Shown piece after piece: positions 9,071 through 20,290 of a stretch of DNA of 36,795 nt. Each line of letters starts with the position of its first letter. Within the stretch, counting starts at the first letter, position 1. The translations under genes were made by a program, and so were the position numbers. Source of the stretch: Paracoccaceae bacterium. Its GTDB lineage: Bacteria > Pseudomonadota > Alphaproteobacteria > Rhodobacterales > Rhodobacteraceae. The DNA lies in the NCBI GenBank assembly GCA_013139635.1, contig WTAL01000093.1, positions 1-36,795 on the forward strand. The letters run 5' to 3'. The notes under the pieces are model-generated. The model was not told the origin of the DNA, made no database searches, and saw nothing but the letters and a program-made list of their open reading frames with translations.

Positions 9071-12000
9071 ATGAATCAAGAAATCACAAACCCGTTTAAC
9101 CCGGCCCAACCGCAAAAAACCTTTGACGAAATCAAAATCTCGCTCTCCTCACCAGAGCGGATTTTGAGCTGGTCATTTGGCGAGATCAAGAAGCCAGAAA
9201 CCATCAACTATCGGACATTTAAGCCCGAGCGTGATGGCCTTTTCTGTGCGCGAATTTTTGGCCCGATCAAAGATTATGAGTGCCTGTGCGGTAAATATAA
9301 GCGCATGAAATATCGCGGCGTGACCTGCGAGAAATGTGGTGTGGAAGTTACGCTGCAAAAAGTGCGCCGTGAGCGCATGGGCCACATCGATTTGGCCGCA
9401 CCTGTGGCGCATATCTGGTTCCTCAAGTCCTTGCCGTCGCGCATTGGCTTGATGCTGGACATGACGCTCCGCGACCTTGAGCGCATCTTGTATTTTGAGC
9501 AATATGTGGTGATCGAGCCAGGCCTAACGGACCTGACCCAAGGCCAGCTTCTGACCGAAGAAGAGTTCCTGGATGCCGAAGACCAGTTTGGCGCAGACGC
9601 GTTTACGGCGGGCATTGGTGCGGAAGCTATCCGCGAAATGCTGGCCGCGATTGACCTTGAAGCCGAAGCCACGCGCCTGCGCGAAGATCTGGCTGAAGCC
9701 ACGGGTGAACTGAAGCCTAAGAAGATCATCAAACGCCTTAAGCTGGTTGAAAACTTCCGCGAGTCGGGCAACCGCCCTGAGTGGATGATTTTGACTGTGA
9801 TTCCGGTTATTCCGCCAGAGCTGCGCCCACTGGTGCCGCTTGATGGTGGCCGTTTCGCGACCTCAGATCTTAACGATCTTTATCGCCGCGTGATCAACCG
9901 GAACAACCGCCTGAAGCGCCTGATTGAGCTGCGCGCGCCTGATATCATCGTGCGTAACGAGAAGCGCATGCTGCAAGAATCAGTTGATGCGTTGTTTGAC
10001 AACGGCCGCCGTGGCCGCGTGATTACAGGTGGCAACAAGCGCCCGCTGAAATCGCTTTCAGACATGCTTAAAGGTAAGCAAGGCCGTTTCCGCCAAAACT
10101 TGCTCGGTAAGCGCGTAGACTTCTCTGGCCGTTCCGTGATTGTGACCGGCCCAGAGCTAAAGCTGCACCAGTGTGGCCTGCCTAAGAAAATGGCGCTCGA
10201 GCTGTTTAAACCGTTTATTTACAGCCGTTTGGAGGCCAAAGGCCTTTCAAGCACCGTAAAGCAAGCCAAGAAATTGGTGGAAAAAGAACGCGCTGAGGTT
10301 TGGGATATCCTTGATGAGGTTATCCGTGAGCACCCCGTTATGCTTAACCGCGCGCCCACGCTTCACCGCCTCGGCATCCAAGCGTTTGAGCCGGTTTTGA
10401 TCGAGGGTAAAGCCATCCAGCTGCACCCGCTCGTTTGCTCGGCCTTTAACGCTGACTTTGACGGTGACCAAATGGCCGTGCACGTACCGCTGAGCCTTGA
10501 GGCCCAGCTTGAGTGCCGCGTGCTTATGATGTCCACCAACAACGTGCTTTCCCCTTCAAACGGGCAGCCGATTATCGTGCCGTCACAGGATATGATCTTG
10601 GGCCTTTATTACGTTACGCTAATGCGTAAAGGTATGAAGGGTGAGGGCATGGTCTTTGCTGACATGGACGAGATTGACCACGCGCTGGAAACCGGCACCG
10701 TGCACCTGCACGCCAAGGTAACCGCCCGCGTTGAGCAGATCGACGAAGAGGGCAACAGCTATATGGAGCGGTTTGAAACCACGCCGGGCCGTGTACGCCT
10801 TGCGCAGCTTCTGCCGAAAAACCATAAAGCACCGTTTAGCATCGTGAACCGCCTCATTCGTAAGAAAGAAGTGGGCGAGGTGATTGACATCGTTTACCGC
10901 CATTGTGGCCAGAAAGAATCCGTTATCTTCTGTGACCAGATCATGACGCTTGGCTTTGCCGAGGCCTTCAAGGCCGGTATTTCCTTTGGTAAAGATGACA
11001 TGCTCATCCCAGACACCAAATGGCCGGTGGTTGATGGTGTGCGTGCCAAGGTTAAGGAATTCGAGCAGCAGTATATGGACGGGCTTATCACCAAGCTTGA
11101 GAAGTATAACAAAGCTGTGGATGTTTGGTCTAAGTGTTCGGACGATGTGGCCGAAGGCATGATGGGTGAGATTTCCAAAATGCGCTTTGACGAAGAGGGC
11201 AACGAAGAAGAGCCTAATTCGGTTTACATGATGAGCCACTCCGGTGCGCGTGGCTCCCCTGCCCAGATGAAGCAGCTGGGCGGTATGCGCGGCTTGATGG
11301 CCAAGCCAAACGGCGACATCATCGAGACGCCGATTGTGTCTAACTTTAAAGAAGGCCTGACCGTGCTTGAGTACTTTAACTCAACCCACGGTGCGCGTAA
11401 GGGCCTTGCCGATACGGCGCTTAAAACCGCGAACTCCGGTTACCTCACCCGCCGTTTGGTGGATGTGGCGCAGGATTGTATCGTGCGCGAAGATGATTGT
11501 GGCACCGAGATTTCGATCAGGGTTGCGGCTGCGGTAAATGACGGCACGGTTGTGTCGTCGCTTTCCGAGCGCATTTTGGGCCGTGTTATGGCTGAAGATG
11601 TGATCAAGCCGGGCACCGACGAAGTGCTGGCCACCCGCAACATGATCTTGGACGAGAAGCTGGCTGACGAGATTGATGCCGCTGGCGTGCTTTCGGTTCA
11701 GGCGCGTAGCCCACTGACATGTGAAGCCGAAGATGGCATCTGTGCGCAGTGTTATGGCCGTGATTTGGCACGGGGTTCAAAAGTGAACCCGGGCGAAGCT
11801 GTGGGCATTATCGCGGCGCAGTCAATTGGTGAGCCGGGTACACAGCTCACCATGCGGACATTCCACATTGGCGGCATTGCTCAAGGTGGTTCGCAAACAT
11901 CGCAAGACGCGATTGCCGACGGTAAGATCGAGCTGCGCAAAACCTCCATTTTGGAGAACGCAGACGGTGAGACCGTGGTTATGGACCGCCACATGGAGCT

Positions 12001-13291
12001 GGCTCTGATTGACAAAAACGGCGTTGAGCTTTCCAACTATAAGCTGGGCTTTGGCTCTAAGCTGATGGTGAAAGACAAAGCCAAGGTCAAGCAAGGCACC
12101 AAGCTTTATGAATGGGACCCGTTCACCATGCCGATCATCACCGAAAAGCCCGGTGTTGCTAAGTTTGTTGACCTCGTGGTTGGCATTTCGGTGCGCGACG
12201 AGACCGATGACGCGACCGGCCTGAGCCAAAAAGTGGTTTCAGATTGGCGTGCAACGGCAAAAGGCGGAGACCTTAAGCCAGCGATCATCGTGATGGACCC
12301 TGAAACCGGCGAGCCTATGCGCATGGAAAATGGCAACCCTGCCGTTTATAACATGTCGATTGATGCGGTACTTGGTGTGGAAGATGGCCAAGAGATCGCT
12401 CCGGGTGATGTGCTTGCGCGTATTCCGCGTGAGGGCACTAAAGTGAAAGACATCACCGGTGGTTTGCCGCGTGTTGCCGAGCTGTTTGAAGCCCGTCGCC
12501 CGAAAGATCACGCGATTATCGCGGAAATCGACGGCCATGTGCGCTTTGGGAAAGACTACAAGAACAAGCGCCGTATTGCGATTGAGCCTGTAGACGATAC
12601 CATGGAGAAGGTAGAATATATGGTGCCTAAGGGCCGCCATATTCCGGTGCAGGAAGGCGACTTCATCCAGAAGGGCGAATATATCATGGACGGCAACCCT
12701 GCCCCACATGACATTTTGCAAATCATGGGTGTGGAGGCTTTGGCTGAATATATGGTCAACGAAGTGCAGGCTGTTTACCGTCTGCAAGGCGTGAAGATCA
12801 ACGATAAGCATATCGAAGTGATCGTGCGCCAAATGCTGCAAAAATGGGAAGTGTCTGACTCCGGTGGCACCATCTTGCTCAAAGGCGAGCAAGTGGATAA
12901 AGCCGAGTTCCTTGAGGCCTGTGAAAAGGCCGTGGCTGGTGGGCGCGAGCCTGCTAAAGGTGGGCCGGTGTTGCTTGGTATTACCAAAGCATCGCTGTCT
13001 ACCCGCTCGTTTATCTCTGCGGCGTCTTTCCAGGAGACAACGCGTGTGCTGACCGAGGCGTCTACCCAAGGTAAGCGCGACAAGCTGATCGGCTTGAAGG
13101 AAAACGTGATTGTTGGGCGCTTGATCCCGGCAGGCACGGGTGGGGCAACCCATGACCTTAAGCGCGTGGCGCAAGAGCGTGACCAGCTGATCATCGAGCA
13201 GCGGCAAGCTGAAGCGGCGATTGTGGCTGAATTGGCCAAGCCCGCCGAGGAAGCCGCTGCTGAAGAGCAGCCTGCGGCGACCGAGGAATAA
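9071..13291 (+). CDS. rpoC: DNA-directed RNA polymerase subunit beta'
   Basis: RpoC carries the catalytic magnesium site of RNA polymerase. The 1406-residue product has an intact N-terminal zinc site (C71, C73, C86, C89), the invariant NADFDGD motif with its three aspartates at residues 462, 464 and 466, and the second zinc site (C810, C884, C891, C894). The bridge-helix/trigger-loop region and a clamp-like C-terminus follow, ending in an Ala/Glu-rich tail (about 1384-1406). GAGG at 9059-9062 supports the ATG. A strong terminator begins 21 bases after the stop, so this ends the rpoBC transcript. Confidence 0.98.
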   Translation: MNQEITNPFNPAQPQKTFDEIKISLSSPERILSWSFGEIKKPETINYRTFKPERDGLFCARIFGPIKDYECLCGKYKRMKYRGVTCEKCGVEVTLQKVRRERMGHIDLAAPVAHIWFLKSLPSRIGLMLDMTLRDLERILYFEQYVVIEPGLTDLTQGQLLTEEEFLDAEDQFGADAFTAGIGAEAIREMLAAIDLEAEATRLREDLAEATGELKPKKIIKRLKLVENFRESGNRPEWMILTVIPVIPPELRPLVPLDGGRFATSDLNDLYRRVINRNNRLKRLIELRAPDIIVRNEKRMLQESVDALFDNGRRGRVITGGNKRPLKSLSDMLKGKQGRFRQNLLGKRVDFSGRSVIVTGPELKLHQCGLPKKMALELFKPFIYSRLEAKGLSSTVKQAKKLVEKERAEVWDILDEVIREHPVMLNRAPTLHRLGIQAFEPVLIEGKAIQLHPLVCSAFNADFDGDQMAVHVPLSLEAQLECRVLMMSTNNVLSPSNGQPIIVPSQDMILGLYYVTLMRKGMKGEGMVFADMDEIDHALETGTVHLHAKVTARVEQIDEEGNSYMERFETTPGRVRLAQLLPKNHKAPFSIVNRLIRKKEVGEVIDIVYRHCGQKESVIFCDQIMTLGFAEAFKAGISFGKDDMLIPDTKWPVVDGVRAKVKEFEQQYMDGLITKLEKYNKAVDVWSKCSDDVAEGMMGEISKMRFDEEGNEEEPNSVYMMSHSGARGSPAQMKQLGGMRGLMAKPNGDIIETPIVSNFKEGLTVLEYFNSTHGARKGLADTALKTANSGYLTRRLVDVAQDCIVREDDCGTEISIRVAAAVNDGTVVSSLSERILGRVMAEDVIKPGTDEVLATRNMILDEKLADEIDAAGVLSVQARSPLTCEAEDGICAQCYGRDLARGSKVNPGEAVGIIAAQSIGEPGTQLTMRTFHIGGIAQGGSQTSQDAIADGKIELRKTSILENADGETVVMDRHMELALIDKNGVELSNYKLGFGSKLMVKDKAKVKQGTKLYEWDPFTMPIITEKPGVAKFVDLVVGISVRDETDDATGLSQKVVSDWRATAKGGDLKPAIIVMDPETGEPMRMENGNPAVYNMSIDAVLGVEDGQEIAPGDVLARIPREGTKVKDITGGLPRVAELFEARRPKDHAIIAEIDGHVRFGKDYKNKRRIAIEPVDDTMEKVEYMVPKGRHIPVQEGDFIQKGEYIMDGNPAPHDILQIMGVEALAEYMVNEVQAVYRLQGVKINDKHIEVIVRQMLQKWEVSDSGGTILLKGEQVDKAEFLEACEKAVAGGREPAKGGPVLLGITKASLSTRSFISAASFQETTRVLTEASTQGKRDKLIGLKENVIVGRLIPAGTGGATHDLKRVAQERDQLIIEQRQAEAAIVAELAKPAEEAAAEEQPAATEE

Positions 13292-13308
13292 TCGGACAAT
13301 AGACTTAG

Positions 13309-13337
13309 AAAAGCCCGCCTATATGGCGGGCTTTTTT
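13309..13337 (+). terminator. Intrinsic terminator after rpoC
   Basis: GCCCGCC (13313-13319), loop TATAT, GGCGGGC (13325-13331) and six Ts (13332-13337), with A residues at 13309-13312 able to extend the stem. This is a textbook Rho-independent terminator. Confidence 0.93.
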
Positions 13338-13348
13338 GTGGGGGAAAC

Positions 13349-13852
13349 ATGGTTGATTTCACATCAGATTGCCAGAACTGCGCCGCGCTGTGCTGCGTGG
13401 CGCTGGCCTTTGATAAGGGTGACATGTTTGCCTTTGATAAGCCCGCTGGCGTGCCCTGCCAGCACCTCAACGGCCCCCTGTGTAACATTCATACCAAGCT
13501 GGAAGCCGAGAGCTTGAAGGGCTGTGTGCAATACCAGTGCGATGGCGCGGGCCAGCGCGTGGTGCAAGAGGTTTTTGCAGGCCAAAGCTGGCAGGATACC
13601 TCCGCGCTATTACCGCCGATGCTTGAGGCCTTTGCCCAGATGCGGCAAGTGCATGCGCTGCTTCTGCTGCTGAACTCGGCCAAGGCGCTGCCTTTGCCCG
13701 AAGCGCAGCTGGCAGAGCTAAAAAACCTGACGCTCCAGCTTTCTCCGGAGGCGTGGACACCTGAGTCACTCGCCAGCTTTGAACGCTCTAATTTGCCTCA
13801 AACTGTTCGCGCGTTTTTTCAGAGTCTAAAAAACTTTTTGCCTCAGCGGTAA
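13349..13852 (+). CDS. YkgJ-like cysteine-rich (CxxCxxxCC) protein
   Basis: The 167-residue protein has eight cysteines in its first 64 residues: C8, C11, C15, C16, C37, C45, C59 and C64. The spacing CxxCxxxCC followed by PC, LCNIH and GCVQYQC matches the YkgJ/UPF0153-type zinc- or iron-chelating domain often annotated beside pentapeptide-repeat proteins in Rhodobacterales. The remainder is a helical region (about 85-167) with LLLLL. No enzymatic role is established. The ATG is preceded by GGGGG (13339-13344) and lies only 11 bases after the rpoC terminator. Its last 23 codons are partly duplicated at 14466-14531. Confidence 0.75.
   Translation: MVDFTSDCQNCAALCCVALAFDKGDMFAFDKPAGVPCQHLNGPLCNIHTKLEAESLKGCVQYQCDGAGQRVVQEVFAGQSWQDTSALLPPMLEAFAQMRQVHALLLLLNSAKALPLPEAQLAELKNLTLQLSPEAWTPESLASFERSNLPQTVRAFFQSLKNFLPQR
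13781..13852 (+). repeat. Duplicated gene 3' end, copy 1 (intact)
   Basis: These last codons of the YkgJ-like gene (encoding ERSNLPQTVRAFFQSLKNFLP and two more residues) recur in diverged form at 14466-14531. By hand alignment about four bases in five match. The two copies flank the LprI-like gene. Confidence 0.8.
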
Positions 13853-13931
13853 TTACTACTTTTCCGTGCATTGCCACAAAGCCGCCACAATGAGCTGCCA
13901 TCAAAAACCCACAAAACAAACGAGGCATAAA

Positions 13932-14444
13932 ATGAAAAACTATTTGGTTGGCGCTATTCTTGCCCTCACTTGGTGTGCAGCGGCACAGGCTGATAGTGTT
14001 CCTGACGCCAGAGATATTATCCGCCTTGAGACGTGCTTTGATACTTTTAACAACGCACAGCTTGGCACATGCGTTGAAATAGAAATTGATAGGTGTTGGT
14101 ATGCAACGGGGCGAGCCAATATTTCGAGCGGTCAATGTATGTCTGAGGCCTTTCGCCAAGCAGATAGCCTGCTAAATTCGTATTATCAGCGGCTTGTGCC
14201 AGCGGTGCGCCTCGCGGCTGGTCAACTGGTCGGGTCTGCTTATGAGCTTACGGGGAACCCGCTTCGGGAGTCTCAAAGAGCGTGGCTGGCCGTGCGGGAT
14301 ACGACGTGCAATTTGAGTGTAGTTTATGCTGCAACAGGTCCTGGCCGTGAAAGCCATATTGAAGGCTGCAAAGCGCGCCTTACCATGCAGAGAATTGGAG
14401 ACCTAGATACCGAGCTAGGCCGATTTCTGGATTCGTCAAACTAA
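13932..14444 (+). CDS. Secreted LprI-like (DUF1311) protein
   Basis: The 170-residue protein has a signal peptide (KNYLVGAILALTWCAAAQA, likely cut after A20). The mature part holds a DUF1311/LprI N-terminal-type pattern: C69 then MSEAFRQADSLLNSYYQRL, SQRAWLAVRDTTC (to C126) and C146 followed by RLTMQR. Family members include periplasmic proteins and the mycobacterial lysozyme inhibitor LprI; six cysteines here could form disulfides. Lysozyme inhibition is not demonstrated for most homologues. GAGG (13922-13925) supports the ATG at 13932. The gene lies between two copies of the 3' end of the preceding gene, suggesting later insertion. Confidence 0.72.
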   Translation: MKNYLVGAILALTWCAAAQADSVPDARDIIRLETCFDTFNNAQLGTCVEIEIDRCWYATGRANISSGQCMSEAFRQADSLLNSYYQRLVPAVRLAAGQLVGSAYELTGNPLRESQRAWLAVRDTTCNLSVVYAATGPGRESHIEGCKARLTMQRIGDLDTELGRFLDSSN

Positions 14445-14465
14445 GCCTAAACGCGCGCCGTTGTT

Positions 14466-14531
14466 GAGCGCCCCAATTTGCCTAAAACTGTCCGCGCCCT
14501 TTTACGGAGTCTAAAGGCCTTTCTGCCCTAA
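14466..14531 (+). pseudogene. Diverged 3'-end remnant of the YkgJ-like gene (copy 2)
   Basis: Read in the matching frame this encodes ERPNLPKTVRALLRSLKAF plus LP and then TAA, closely similar to the C-terminus of the 13349-13852 protein (ERSNLPQTVRAFFQSLKNF). It has no start and no upstream part, so it is a leftover or imported gene end rather than a gene. About 79 percent of aligned bases agree by hand count. The remnant sits 92 bases before the rhamnosyltransferase-like gene. Confidence 0.8.
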
Positions 14532-14623
14532 TGGCTGCATAAGAATCGGGTGGGCTGGTTCGAGAATTGGGGGCGGCTGTGTTTCACGAGCCAATACTTG
14601 CGGGGGAATCGCTGAGCGATCTG

Positions 14624-15409
14624 GTGCAGATCGCGGGGCTGGTGCGGTTTTCCTACCCGTGTGATGGCGGGTTTCAGAGAAAGCATGCGTCCCGCGCGGC
14701 GCAACTCGCCTATCTCTACGCTCCCGCCCGCATGGAAGAGCGCTTTCGCTATTTCGAAGCCCTGTGCCTGCATAGTCTCAAGGTCCAAACCGATAAGGGT
14801 TTTTCGGTTGGGCTGCTTATTGGCGATGACATGCCTGCCAGATACAAAGCGCGCCTTGAGGTCTTGCTCGCAGGGCTGCCGCAAGCAGCACTGATTGCTT
14901 TGCCATACCTGCCCTATGCCGAGGCCATGCAGCAAGCCTATGCTCGCCTTTTCACCAGCCGCGCGCCCCTGCAGCTCAGCTTCCGGCTGGACGATGATGA
15001 CGCGCTGGCGGTTGATTTTATCGCCGAAGTCCGCGCCCGCTTGCCGCAGGTTTACGGCATGTCTGGCGGGTTGGACGCGGCGGGGCTGTCTTTTTTGCAG
15101 GGGCTAACACTGATTAACGGAGAGATTGTGCCTTCAATAGATGCCCGCCCATTGGGGCTGGGTCTATGCGTAATGGCACCGGCGGGGCGGCAGGTTAGCG
15201 CGCTGCGTTATGAGCACCAGAAATTGCACCAAAATATGCCGGTGATGATGGACCCGCACCCGTTGATGAACCTACGCGCTTTTCATGGCAGTAATGATTC
15301 TCCGGTGGCGCTGCCTGCGGGGCGGCGGCCAGCTATGAGCGGCCCAGAAATTCGCGCCGTTTTGCAGCGTAGGTTTGCGCTGGATATGGATAAGGTTTTA
15401 GCGTTATAA
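14624..15409 (+). CDS. Putative rhamnosyltransferase-family protein
   Basis: The 261-residue protein from GTG at 14624 begins MQIAGLVRFSYPCDGGF, has YAPARMEERFRYFEALCLHSLKVQTDKGF and then FRLDDDDALAVDF (about residues 120-132). This DDDD block resembles the nucleotide-sugar and metal-binding acidic motif of family-2-like glycosyltransferases; the whole pattern fits the Rhamno_transf family common in Rhodobacterales. The GTG start is chosen by similarity to the family start; there is no good ribosome binding site, and a TTG at 14567 would add 19 residues. Substrate is unknown. It would act in the cytoplasm on surface polysaccharide precursors. Confidence 0.72.
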   Translation: MQIAGLVRFSYPCDGGFQRKHASRAAQLAYLYAPARMEERFRYFEALCLHSLKVQTDKGFSVGLLIGDDMPARYKARLEVLLAGLPQAALIALPYLPYAEAMQQAYARLFTSRAPLQLSFRLDDDDALAVDFIAEVRARLPQVYGMSGGLDAAGLSFLQGLTLINGEIVPSIDARPLGLGLCVMAPAGRQVSALRYEHQKLHQNMPVMMDPHPLMNLRAFHGSNDSPVALPAGRRPAMSGPEIRAVLQRRFALDMDKVLAL

Positions 15410-15461
15410 AGCCCACAACACCTCATTGATTAGCCCCAAATTTTCTTTTCAAAATTGGTTG

Positions 15462-15490
15462 TTGACTTATCCCCATAACATTCCTATTTT
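15462..15490 (+). promoter_or_regulatory. Promoter of the str operon
   Basis: TTGACT (15462-15467), 17-base spacer, TATTTT (15485-15490). It lies in the 278-base gap upstream of rpsL and would give a leader of roughly 190 bases. Confidence 0.6.
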
Positions 15491-15585
15491 CCGCCCGCTC
15501 GGGAGAGGTAACTATACTGATTCCGATACAAGCCAAAATTAGGCAATCATGAGCCGGGTTCACACCTCGCTCCTCTGGAATTCCA

Positions 15586-15618
15586 CCGCGCCGGACGGCA
15601 ACCATAGTCCGCGGGCGG
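15586..15618 (+). promoter_or_regulatory. GC-rich hairpin in the rpsL leader
   Basis: CGGAC (15592-15596) pairs with GTCCG (15607-15611), and CCGC (15586-15589) with GCGG (15615-15618), around a small internal loop. It lies about 70 bases before rpsL and may be part of an autoregulatory or stability element of the str mRNA. Confidence 0.4.
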
Positions 15619-15687
15619 TATTTGGCATTTTGTGCATTCGGCACAAGGTGCTGTAAGTATTGAAACGGGTGAACGGGGTTTAACTGT

Positions 15688-16059
15688 ATGCCAACGATCC
15701 AACAGCTTATCCGCAAACCGCGGAAGCCAAAAGTAAAGCGTCAAAAGTCGATGCACCTTCAGGCATGCCCGCAAAAGCGCGGCGTGTGCACACGTGTTTA
15801 CACAACAACACCGAAAAAGCCGAACTCGGCTATGCGTAAGGTTGCCAAAGTGCGCCTGACCAACGGTTTTGAAGTGATTTCCTACATCGGCGGCGAGAGC
15901 CACAACCTGCAAGAGCACTCGGTTGTGTTGATCCGCGGCGGTCGCGTAAAAGACCTTCCCGGCGTTCGTTACCACATCCTTCGCGGTGTTTTGGATACGC
16001 AAGGCGTTAAAGACCGCCGTCAGCGTCGTTCGAAATATGGCGCCAAGCGTCCTAAATAG
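15688..16059 (+). CDS. rpsL: 30S ribosomal protein S12
   Basis: S12 lies at the decoding centre and affects fidelity and streptomycin response. The 123-residue protein has the conserved [20 protein letters not shown] then PNSAMRK block and [13 protein letters not shown]. The two lysines that mutate to streptomycin resistance elsewhere are wild-type (in TPKKPNS near 43 and in GRVKDLP near 88). The ribosome binding site is weak (ACGGGG, 15673-15678). It heads the str operon rpsL-rpsG-fusA-tuf. Confidence 0.98.
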   Translation: MPTIQQLIRKPRKPKVKRQKSMHLQACPQKRGVCTRVYTTTPKKPNSAMRKVAKVRLTNGFEVISYIGGESHNLQEHSVVLIRGGRVKDLPGVRYHILRGVLDTQGVKDRRQRRSKYGAKRPK

Positions 16060-16067
16060 GAGACTAA

Positions 16068-16541
<474 letters not shown>

Positions 16542-16552
16542 GACTTAAGAAA

Positions 16553-18670
16553 ATGGCTCGCGAGTATCCCCTAGAACGTTACCGTAACTTTGGTATCATG
16601 GCGCACATTGATGCAGGTAAAACCACCTGCACCGAGCGTATCTTGTACTATACCGGCAAATCCCACAACATTGGTGAGGTGCATGATGGTGCCGCAACAA
16701 TGGACTGGATGGAGCAGGAGCAAGAGCGCGGTATTACTATTACCTCCGCTGCGACGACTACCTTCTGGGAGCGCACAGTAGACGGCACAACGCCGTTGAC
16801 TGAAAAGCACCGGATGAACATCATCGACACCCCTGGCCACGTTGACTTCACCATTGAAGTTGAGCGTTCCTTGGCCGTGCTCGATGGCGCGGTTGCGCTT
16901 TTGGATGCAAACGCGGGTGTTGAGCCGCAAACTGAAACTGTTTGGCGTCAAGCTGACCGTTACAGCGTGCCTCGCATTGTTTTTGTAAACAAGATGGACA
17001 AAATCGGCGCAGACTTCTTTAACTGCGTTGAGATGATCAAAACCCGTGTTGGCGGCAATCCTTTGCCTGTTCAACTTCCGATTGGTGCAGAGACTGAGCT
17101 GGAAGGCTCGATCGACCTGATCACCATGAAGGAATGGGTATACGAGGGCGAAGACCTCGGTGCGTCTTGGGAGCTTCGCGAAATTCGCGATAGCCTAAAA
17201 GACAAGGCCGCAGAGATGCGTGCCGAGATGATCGAAATGGCTGTTGAGCTGGACGATGACGTGATGGAAGCGTATTTGGAAGGCACTGAGCCTGACGAAG
17301 AAACTTTGATCCGCCTGATCCGCAAGGGCACCATGGAAATGATCTTTGTGCCGATCCTTGCTGGTTCTGCGTTCAAAAACAAAGGTGTTCAGCAGCTGCT
17401 TAACGCTGTGATCGATTTCTTGCCGAGCCCGCTCGACGTTAAAGATTACATGGGCTTTGAGCCAGGCGACGAAGAAGAAACGCGTAACATCCCCCGCCGT
17501 GCGGATGATGAAATGCCGTTCTCTGGTCTTGCGTTCAAAATCATGAACGACCCGTTTGTGGGCACTTTAACCTTTACGCGGATTTACTCCGGCACGCTTG
17601 CTAAGGGCGACGCCATTGTGAACTCCACTAAAGGCCGTAAAGAGCGCGTTGGTCGCATGATGATGATGCACTCTTCTGAGCAGGTGCCTATCGAAGAAGC
17701 ATTCGCGGGCGACATTATTGCGCTGGCCGGCCTGAAGCAAACCACCACAGGTGATACGCTTTGTGCCGCCTCTGATCAGGTTGTTCTTGAAACCATGACT
17801 TTCCCCGATCCTGTGATCGAGATTGCTGTGGAGCCAAAGACTAAAGCCGACCAAGAAAAAATGTCTACGGGCCTTGCTCGTTTGGCTGCTGAGGATCCAT
17901 CCTTCCGTGTTGAGACTGACCAAGAATCTGGCCAGACCATCATGAAGGGCATGGGCGAATTGCACCTCGACATTTTGGTTGACCGTCTGAAGCGGGAATT
18001 CAAGGTTGAAGCGAACATTGGTGAGCCACAAGTGGCCTACCGTGAGACCATCGGCCACGAAGCTGAAATTGACTATACCCACAAGAAACAATCTGGTGGT
18101 TCTGGCCAATTCGCGCGCATCAAAATGGTTATTCTTCCAACCGAAGTGGGCGAGGGTTATTCGTTCGAATCTAAGGTTGTTGGCGGTAACGTGCCTAAGG
18201 AATACATTCCGGGCGTTGAAAAAGGCATCCAATCAGTTATGGATAGCGGCCCCTTGGCTGGCTTCCCCGTGATTGACTTCAAGGTTATCTTGATGGACGG
18301 CGCTTACCACGATGTGGACTCCAGCGTTCTGGCATTTGAAATTGCGGCACGGGCCGGCATGCGTGAGGGCCTTAAGAAGGCTGGCGCGAAGCTGCTTGAG
18401 CCGATTATGAAGGTGGAAGTAGTTACACCTGAAGAGTATACCGGTGGCATCATCGGTGATCTGACTTCGCGCCGTGGTATGGTTCGTGGGCAGGAAGCAC
18501 GGGGCAACGCTATCGCAATTGATGCAAATGTTCCGCTGGCCAACATGTTTGGCTATATCAATACGCTGCGTTCCATGTCTTCGGGCCGCGCTAACTTCAC
18601 TATGCAGTTTGGTCACTACGATGCTGTTCCGGCAGCAATCTCGAAAGAGATTCAAGAGAAATTTAACTAA
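16553..18670 (+). CDS. fusA: Elongation factor G
   Basis: EF-G is the GTPase that drives translocation and, with ribosome recycling factor, subunit splitting. The 705-residue protein has the P-loop AHIDAGKTT (17-25), the switch region [17 protein letters not shown] and NKMD for guanine recognition, then domains II-V with the domain [18 protein letters not shown] segment. It ends KEIQEKFN. Length and motifs are those of the canonical housekeeping EF-G. It follows rpsG by 11 bases and precedes tuf by 42. Confidence 0.98.
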   Translation: MAREYPLERYRNFGIMAHIDAGKTTCTERILYYTGKSHNIGEVHDGAATMDWMEQEQERGITITSAATTTFWERTVDGTTPLTEKHRMNIIDTPGHVDFTIEVERSLAVLDGAVALLDANAGVEPQTETVWRQADRYSVPRIVFVNKMDKIGADFFNCVEMIKTRVGGNPLPVQLPIGAETELEGSIDLITMKEWVYEGEDLGASWELREIRDSLKDKAAEMRAEMIEMAVELDDDVMEAYLEGTEPDEETLIRLIRKGTMEMIFVPILAGSAFKNKGVQQLLNAVIDFLPSPLDVKDYMGFEPGDEEETRNIPRRADDEMPFSGLAFKIMNDPFVGTLTFTRIYSGTLAKGDAIVNSTKGRKERVGRMMMMHSSEQVPIEEAFAGDIIALAGLKQTTTGDTLCAASDQVVLETMTFPDPVIEIAVEPKTKADQEKMSTGLARLAAEDPSFRVETDQESGQTIMKGMGELHLDILVDRLKREFKVEANIGEPQVAYRETIGHEAEIDYTHKKQSGGSGQFARIKMVILPTEVGEGYSFESKVVGGNVPKEYIPGVEKGIQSVMDSGPLAGFPVIDFKVILMDGAYHDVDSSVLAFEIAARAGMREGLKKAGAKLLEPIMKVEVVTPEEYTGGIIGDLTSRRGMVRGQEARGNAIAIDANVPLANMFGYINTLRSMSSGRANFTMQFGHYDAVPAAISKEIQEKFN

Positions 18671-18712
18671 CGCGTGGCATGAGCCACTCCACAGATACAC
18701 AGGAGGCCTATT

Positions 18713-19888
18713 ATGGGTAAGGAAAAGTTTGAACGTAATAAAACCCACGTAAACGTTGGCACAATCGGCCACGTTGACCACGGGAAAACCACGCTGACCG
18801 CAGCGATCACCAAGCAATTTGGTGACTTCATGGACTATGATGCGATTGACGCAGCGCCAGAAGAAAAAGCACGCGGCATCACCATTTCGACAGCCCACGT
18901 TGAGTATGAGACAGAGAACCGTCACTACGCTCACGTTGACTGCCCAGGCCACGCCGACTATGTGAAAAACATGATCACCGGTGCTGCCCAGATGGACGGC
19001 GCAATCTTGGTTGTTAACGCTGCTGATGGCCCTATGCCACAGACTCGTGAGCACATCCTTTTGGGCCGCCAGGTTGGCATCCCATACATGGTTGTTTTCA
19101 TGAACAAAGTTGACCAAGTAGACGATGACGAGCTTCTTGAGCTGGTTGAAATGGAAATTCGTGAGCTTCTGACCGAGTACGGTTACCCGGGCGACGACAT
19201 TCCTGTGATTTCCGGTTCAGCTTTGGCTGCACTTGAAGGCCGTGATCCAGAAATTGGCGAAACAAAAATTGCTGAGCTGATGGCTGCGGTTGACGCATAC
19301 ATTCCAGACCCTGAGCGCGATGTTGACAAGCCGTTCTTGCTGCCTATCGAGGACGTGTTCTCGATCTCTGGTCGCGGTACTGTTGTAACTGGCCGTATCG
19401 AGCGTGGCGTTGTTAATGTTGGTGACAGCATTGAGATCGTTGGTATTCGTGATACAACAACAACCACCTGTACCGGTGTTGAAATGTTCCGCAAGCTGCT
19501 TGATCGCGGTGAAGCTGGTGACAACGTTGGTGTTCTTCTTCGCGGTATTGACCGTGACGGCGTTGAGCGTGGCCAAGTTTTGGTTAAGCCTGGTTCGGTT
19601 AACCCGCACACCAAGTTTGAGTGCGAAGTATACATCTTGACGAAAGAAGAGGGTGGTCGTCACACACCATTCTTCAAAAACTATCGTCCACAGTTCTACT
19701 TCCGTACAACGGACGTAACCGGCACTGTTGAGCTGCCCGAAGGCACCGAAATGGTTATGCCAGGCGACAACTTGAAGTTCACCGTTGAACTGATCGCGCC
19801 TATCGCCATGGAAGAAGGCCTTCGCTTTGCTATCCGTGAAGGTGGCCGGACTGTTGGTTCGGGCGTTGTGTCCAAGATCATCGCCTAA
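18713..19888 (+). CDS. tuf: Elongation factor Tu
   Basis: EF-Tu delivers aminoacyl-tRNA to the ribosome as a GTP complex. The 391-residue product is the usual alphaproteobacterial length and has GHVDHGKT (19-26), [14 protein letters not shown] with its catalytic histidine, and the NKVD guanine motif, followed by beta-barrel domains II and III ending [16 protein letters not shown] at 18701-18706 is a strong ribosome binding site. Many related genomes carry a second tuf near secE; none is seen in the 1.3 kb left of secE here. An intrinsic terminator follows the stop. Confidence 0.98.
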   Translation: MGKEKFERNKTHVNVGTIGHVDHGKTTLTAAITKQFGDFMDYDAIDAAPEEKARGITISTAHVEYETENRHYAHVDCPGHADYVKNMITGAAQMDGAILVVNAADGPMPQTREHILLGRQVGIPYMVVFMNKVDQVDDDELLELVEMEIRELLTEYGYPGDDIPVISGSALAALEGRDPEIGETKIAELMAAVDAYIPDPERDVDKPFLLPIEDVFSISGRGTVVTGRIERGVVNVGDSIEIVGIRDTTTTTCTGVEMFRKLLDRGEAGDNVGVLLRGIDRDGVERGQVLVKPGSVNPHTKFECEVYILTKEEGGRHTPFFKNYRPQFYFRTTDVTGTVELPEGTEMVMPGDNLKFTVELIAPIAMEEGLRFAIREGGRTVGSGVVSKIIA

Positions 19889-19904
19889 GCGATAAACCTA
19901 CACC

Positions 19905-19938
19905 GTAGCCGGGGTATTCTCTCCGGCTACACTTTTTT
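19905..19938 (+). terminator. Intrinsic terminator/attenuator between tuf and rpsJ
   Basis: GTAGCCGG (19905-19912), a 10-base loop, CCGGCTAC (19923-19930), then AC and six Ts (19933-19938). It separates the str and S10 units. Only 31 bases remain before rpsJ and no promoter is seen there, so read-through must feed the S10 genes unless a promoter lies inside tuf. Confidence 0.85.
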
Positions 19939-19969
19939 GAACCTGCTAGCCCAAGAGAGGCGTTTTCTA

Positions 19970-20278
19970 ATGCAGAGCCAAAATATACGCATCCGGCTGA
20001 AGGCATTCGATTTCCGTGTGTTGGACGCCAGCACAGCCGAGATCGTTTCGACTGCCAAACGGACAGGCGCGCAAGTGCGTGGCCCGATCCCGTTGCCAAA
20101 TAAAATCGAGAAATTCACTGTTCTTCGTGGTCCACACGTGGACAAGAAGAGCCGTGAGCAATTTGAAATCCGCACGCATAAACGCCTGCTAGATATCGTT
20201 GATCCGACCCCCCAGACAGTAGACGCGCTGATGAAGCTCGACCTAGCTGCTGGTGTGGATGTCGAGATCAAGCTTTAG
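19970..20278 (+). CDS. rpsJ: 30S ribosomal protein S10
   Basis: S10 belongs to the 30S head and, as NusE, partners NusB and NusG in antitermination. The 102-residue protein begins [19 protein letters not shown] and has [20 protein letters not shown] and [14 protein letters not shown], all family signatures. The ATG at 19970 is preceded by AGAGAGG (19954-19960); an in-frame extension to 19937 is rejected because it begins within the terminator T tract. It opens the S10 operon without the long L4-binding leader seen in enterobacteria. Confidence 0.97.
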   Translation: MQSQNIRIRLKAFDFRVLDASTAEIVSTAKRTGAQVRGPIPLPNKIEKFTVLRGPHVDKKSREQFEIRTHKRLLDIVDPTPQTVDALMKLDLAAGVDVEIKL

Positions 20279-20290
20279 GGGGCTGAGACT

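Noticed and set aside
12239-13207. Reverse-strand open frame of 322 codons within rpoC
   Set aside because: Antisense shadow of rpoC; Leu/His/Arg-rich with no recognisable domain and no ribosome binding site.
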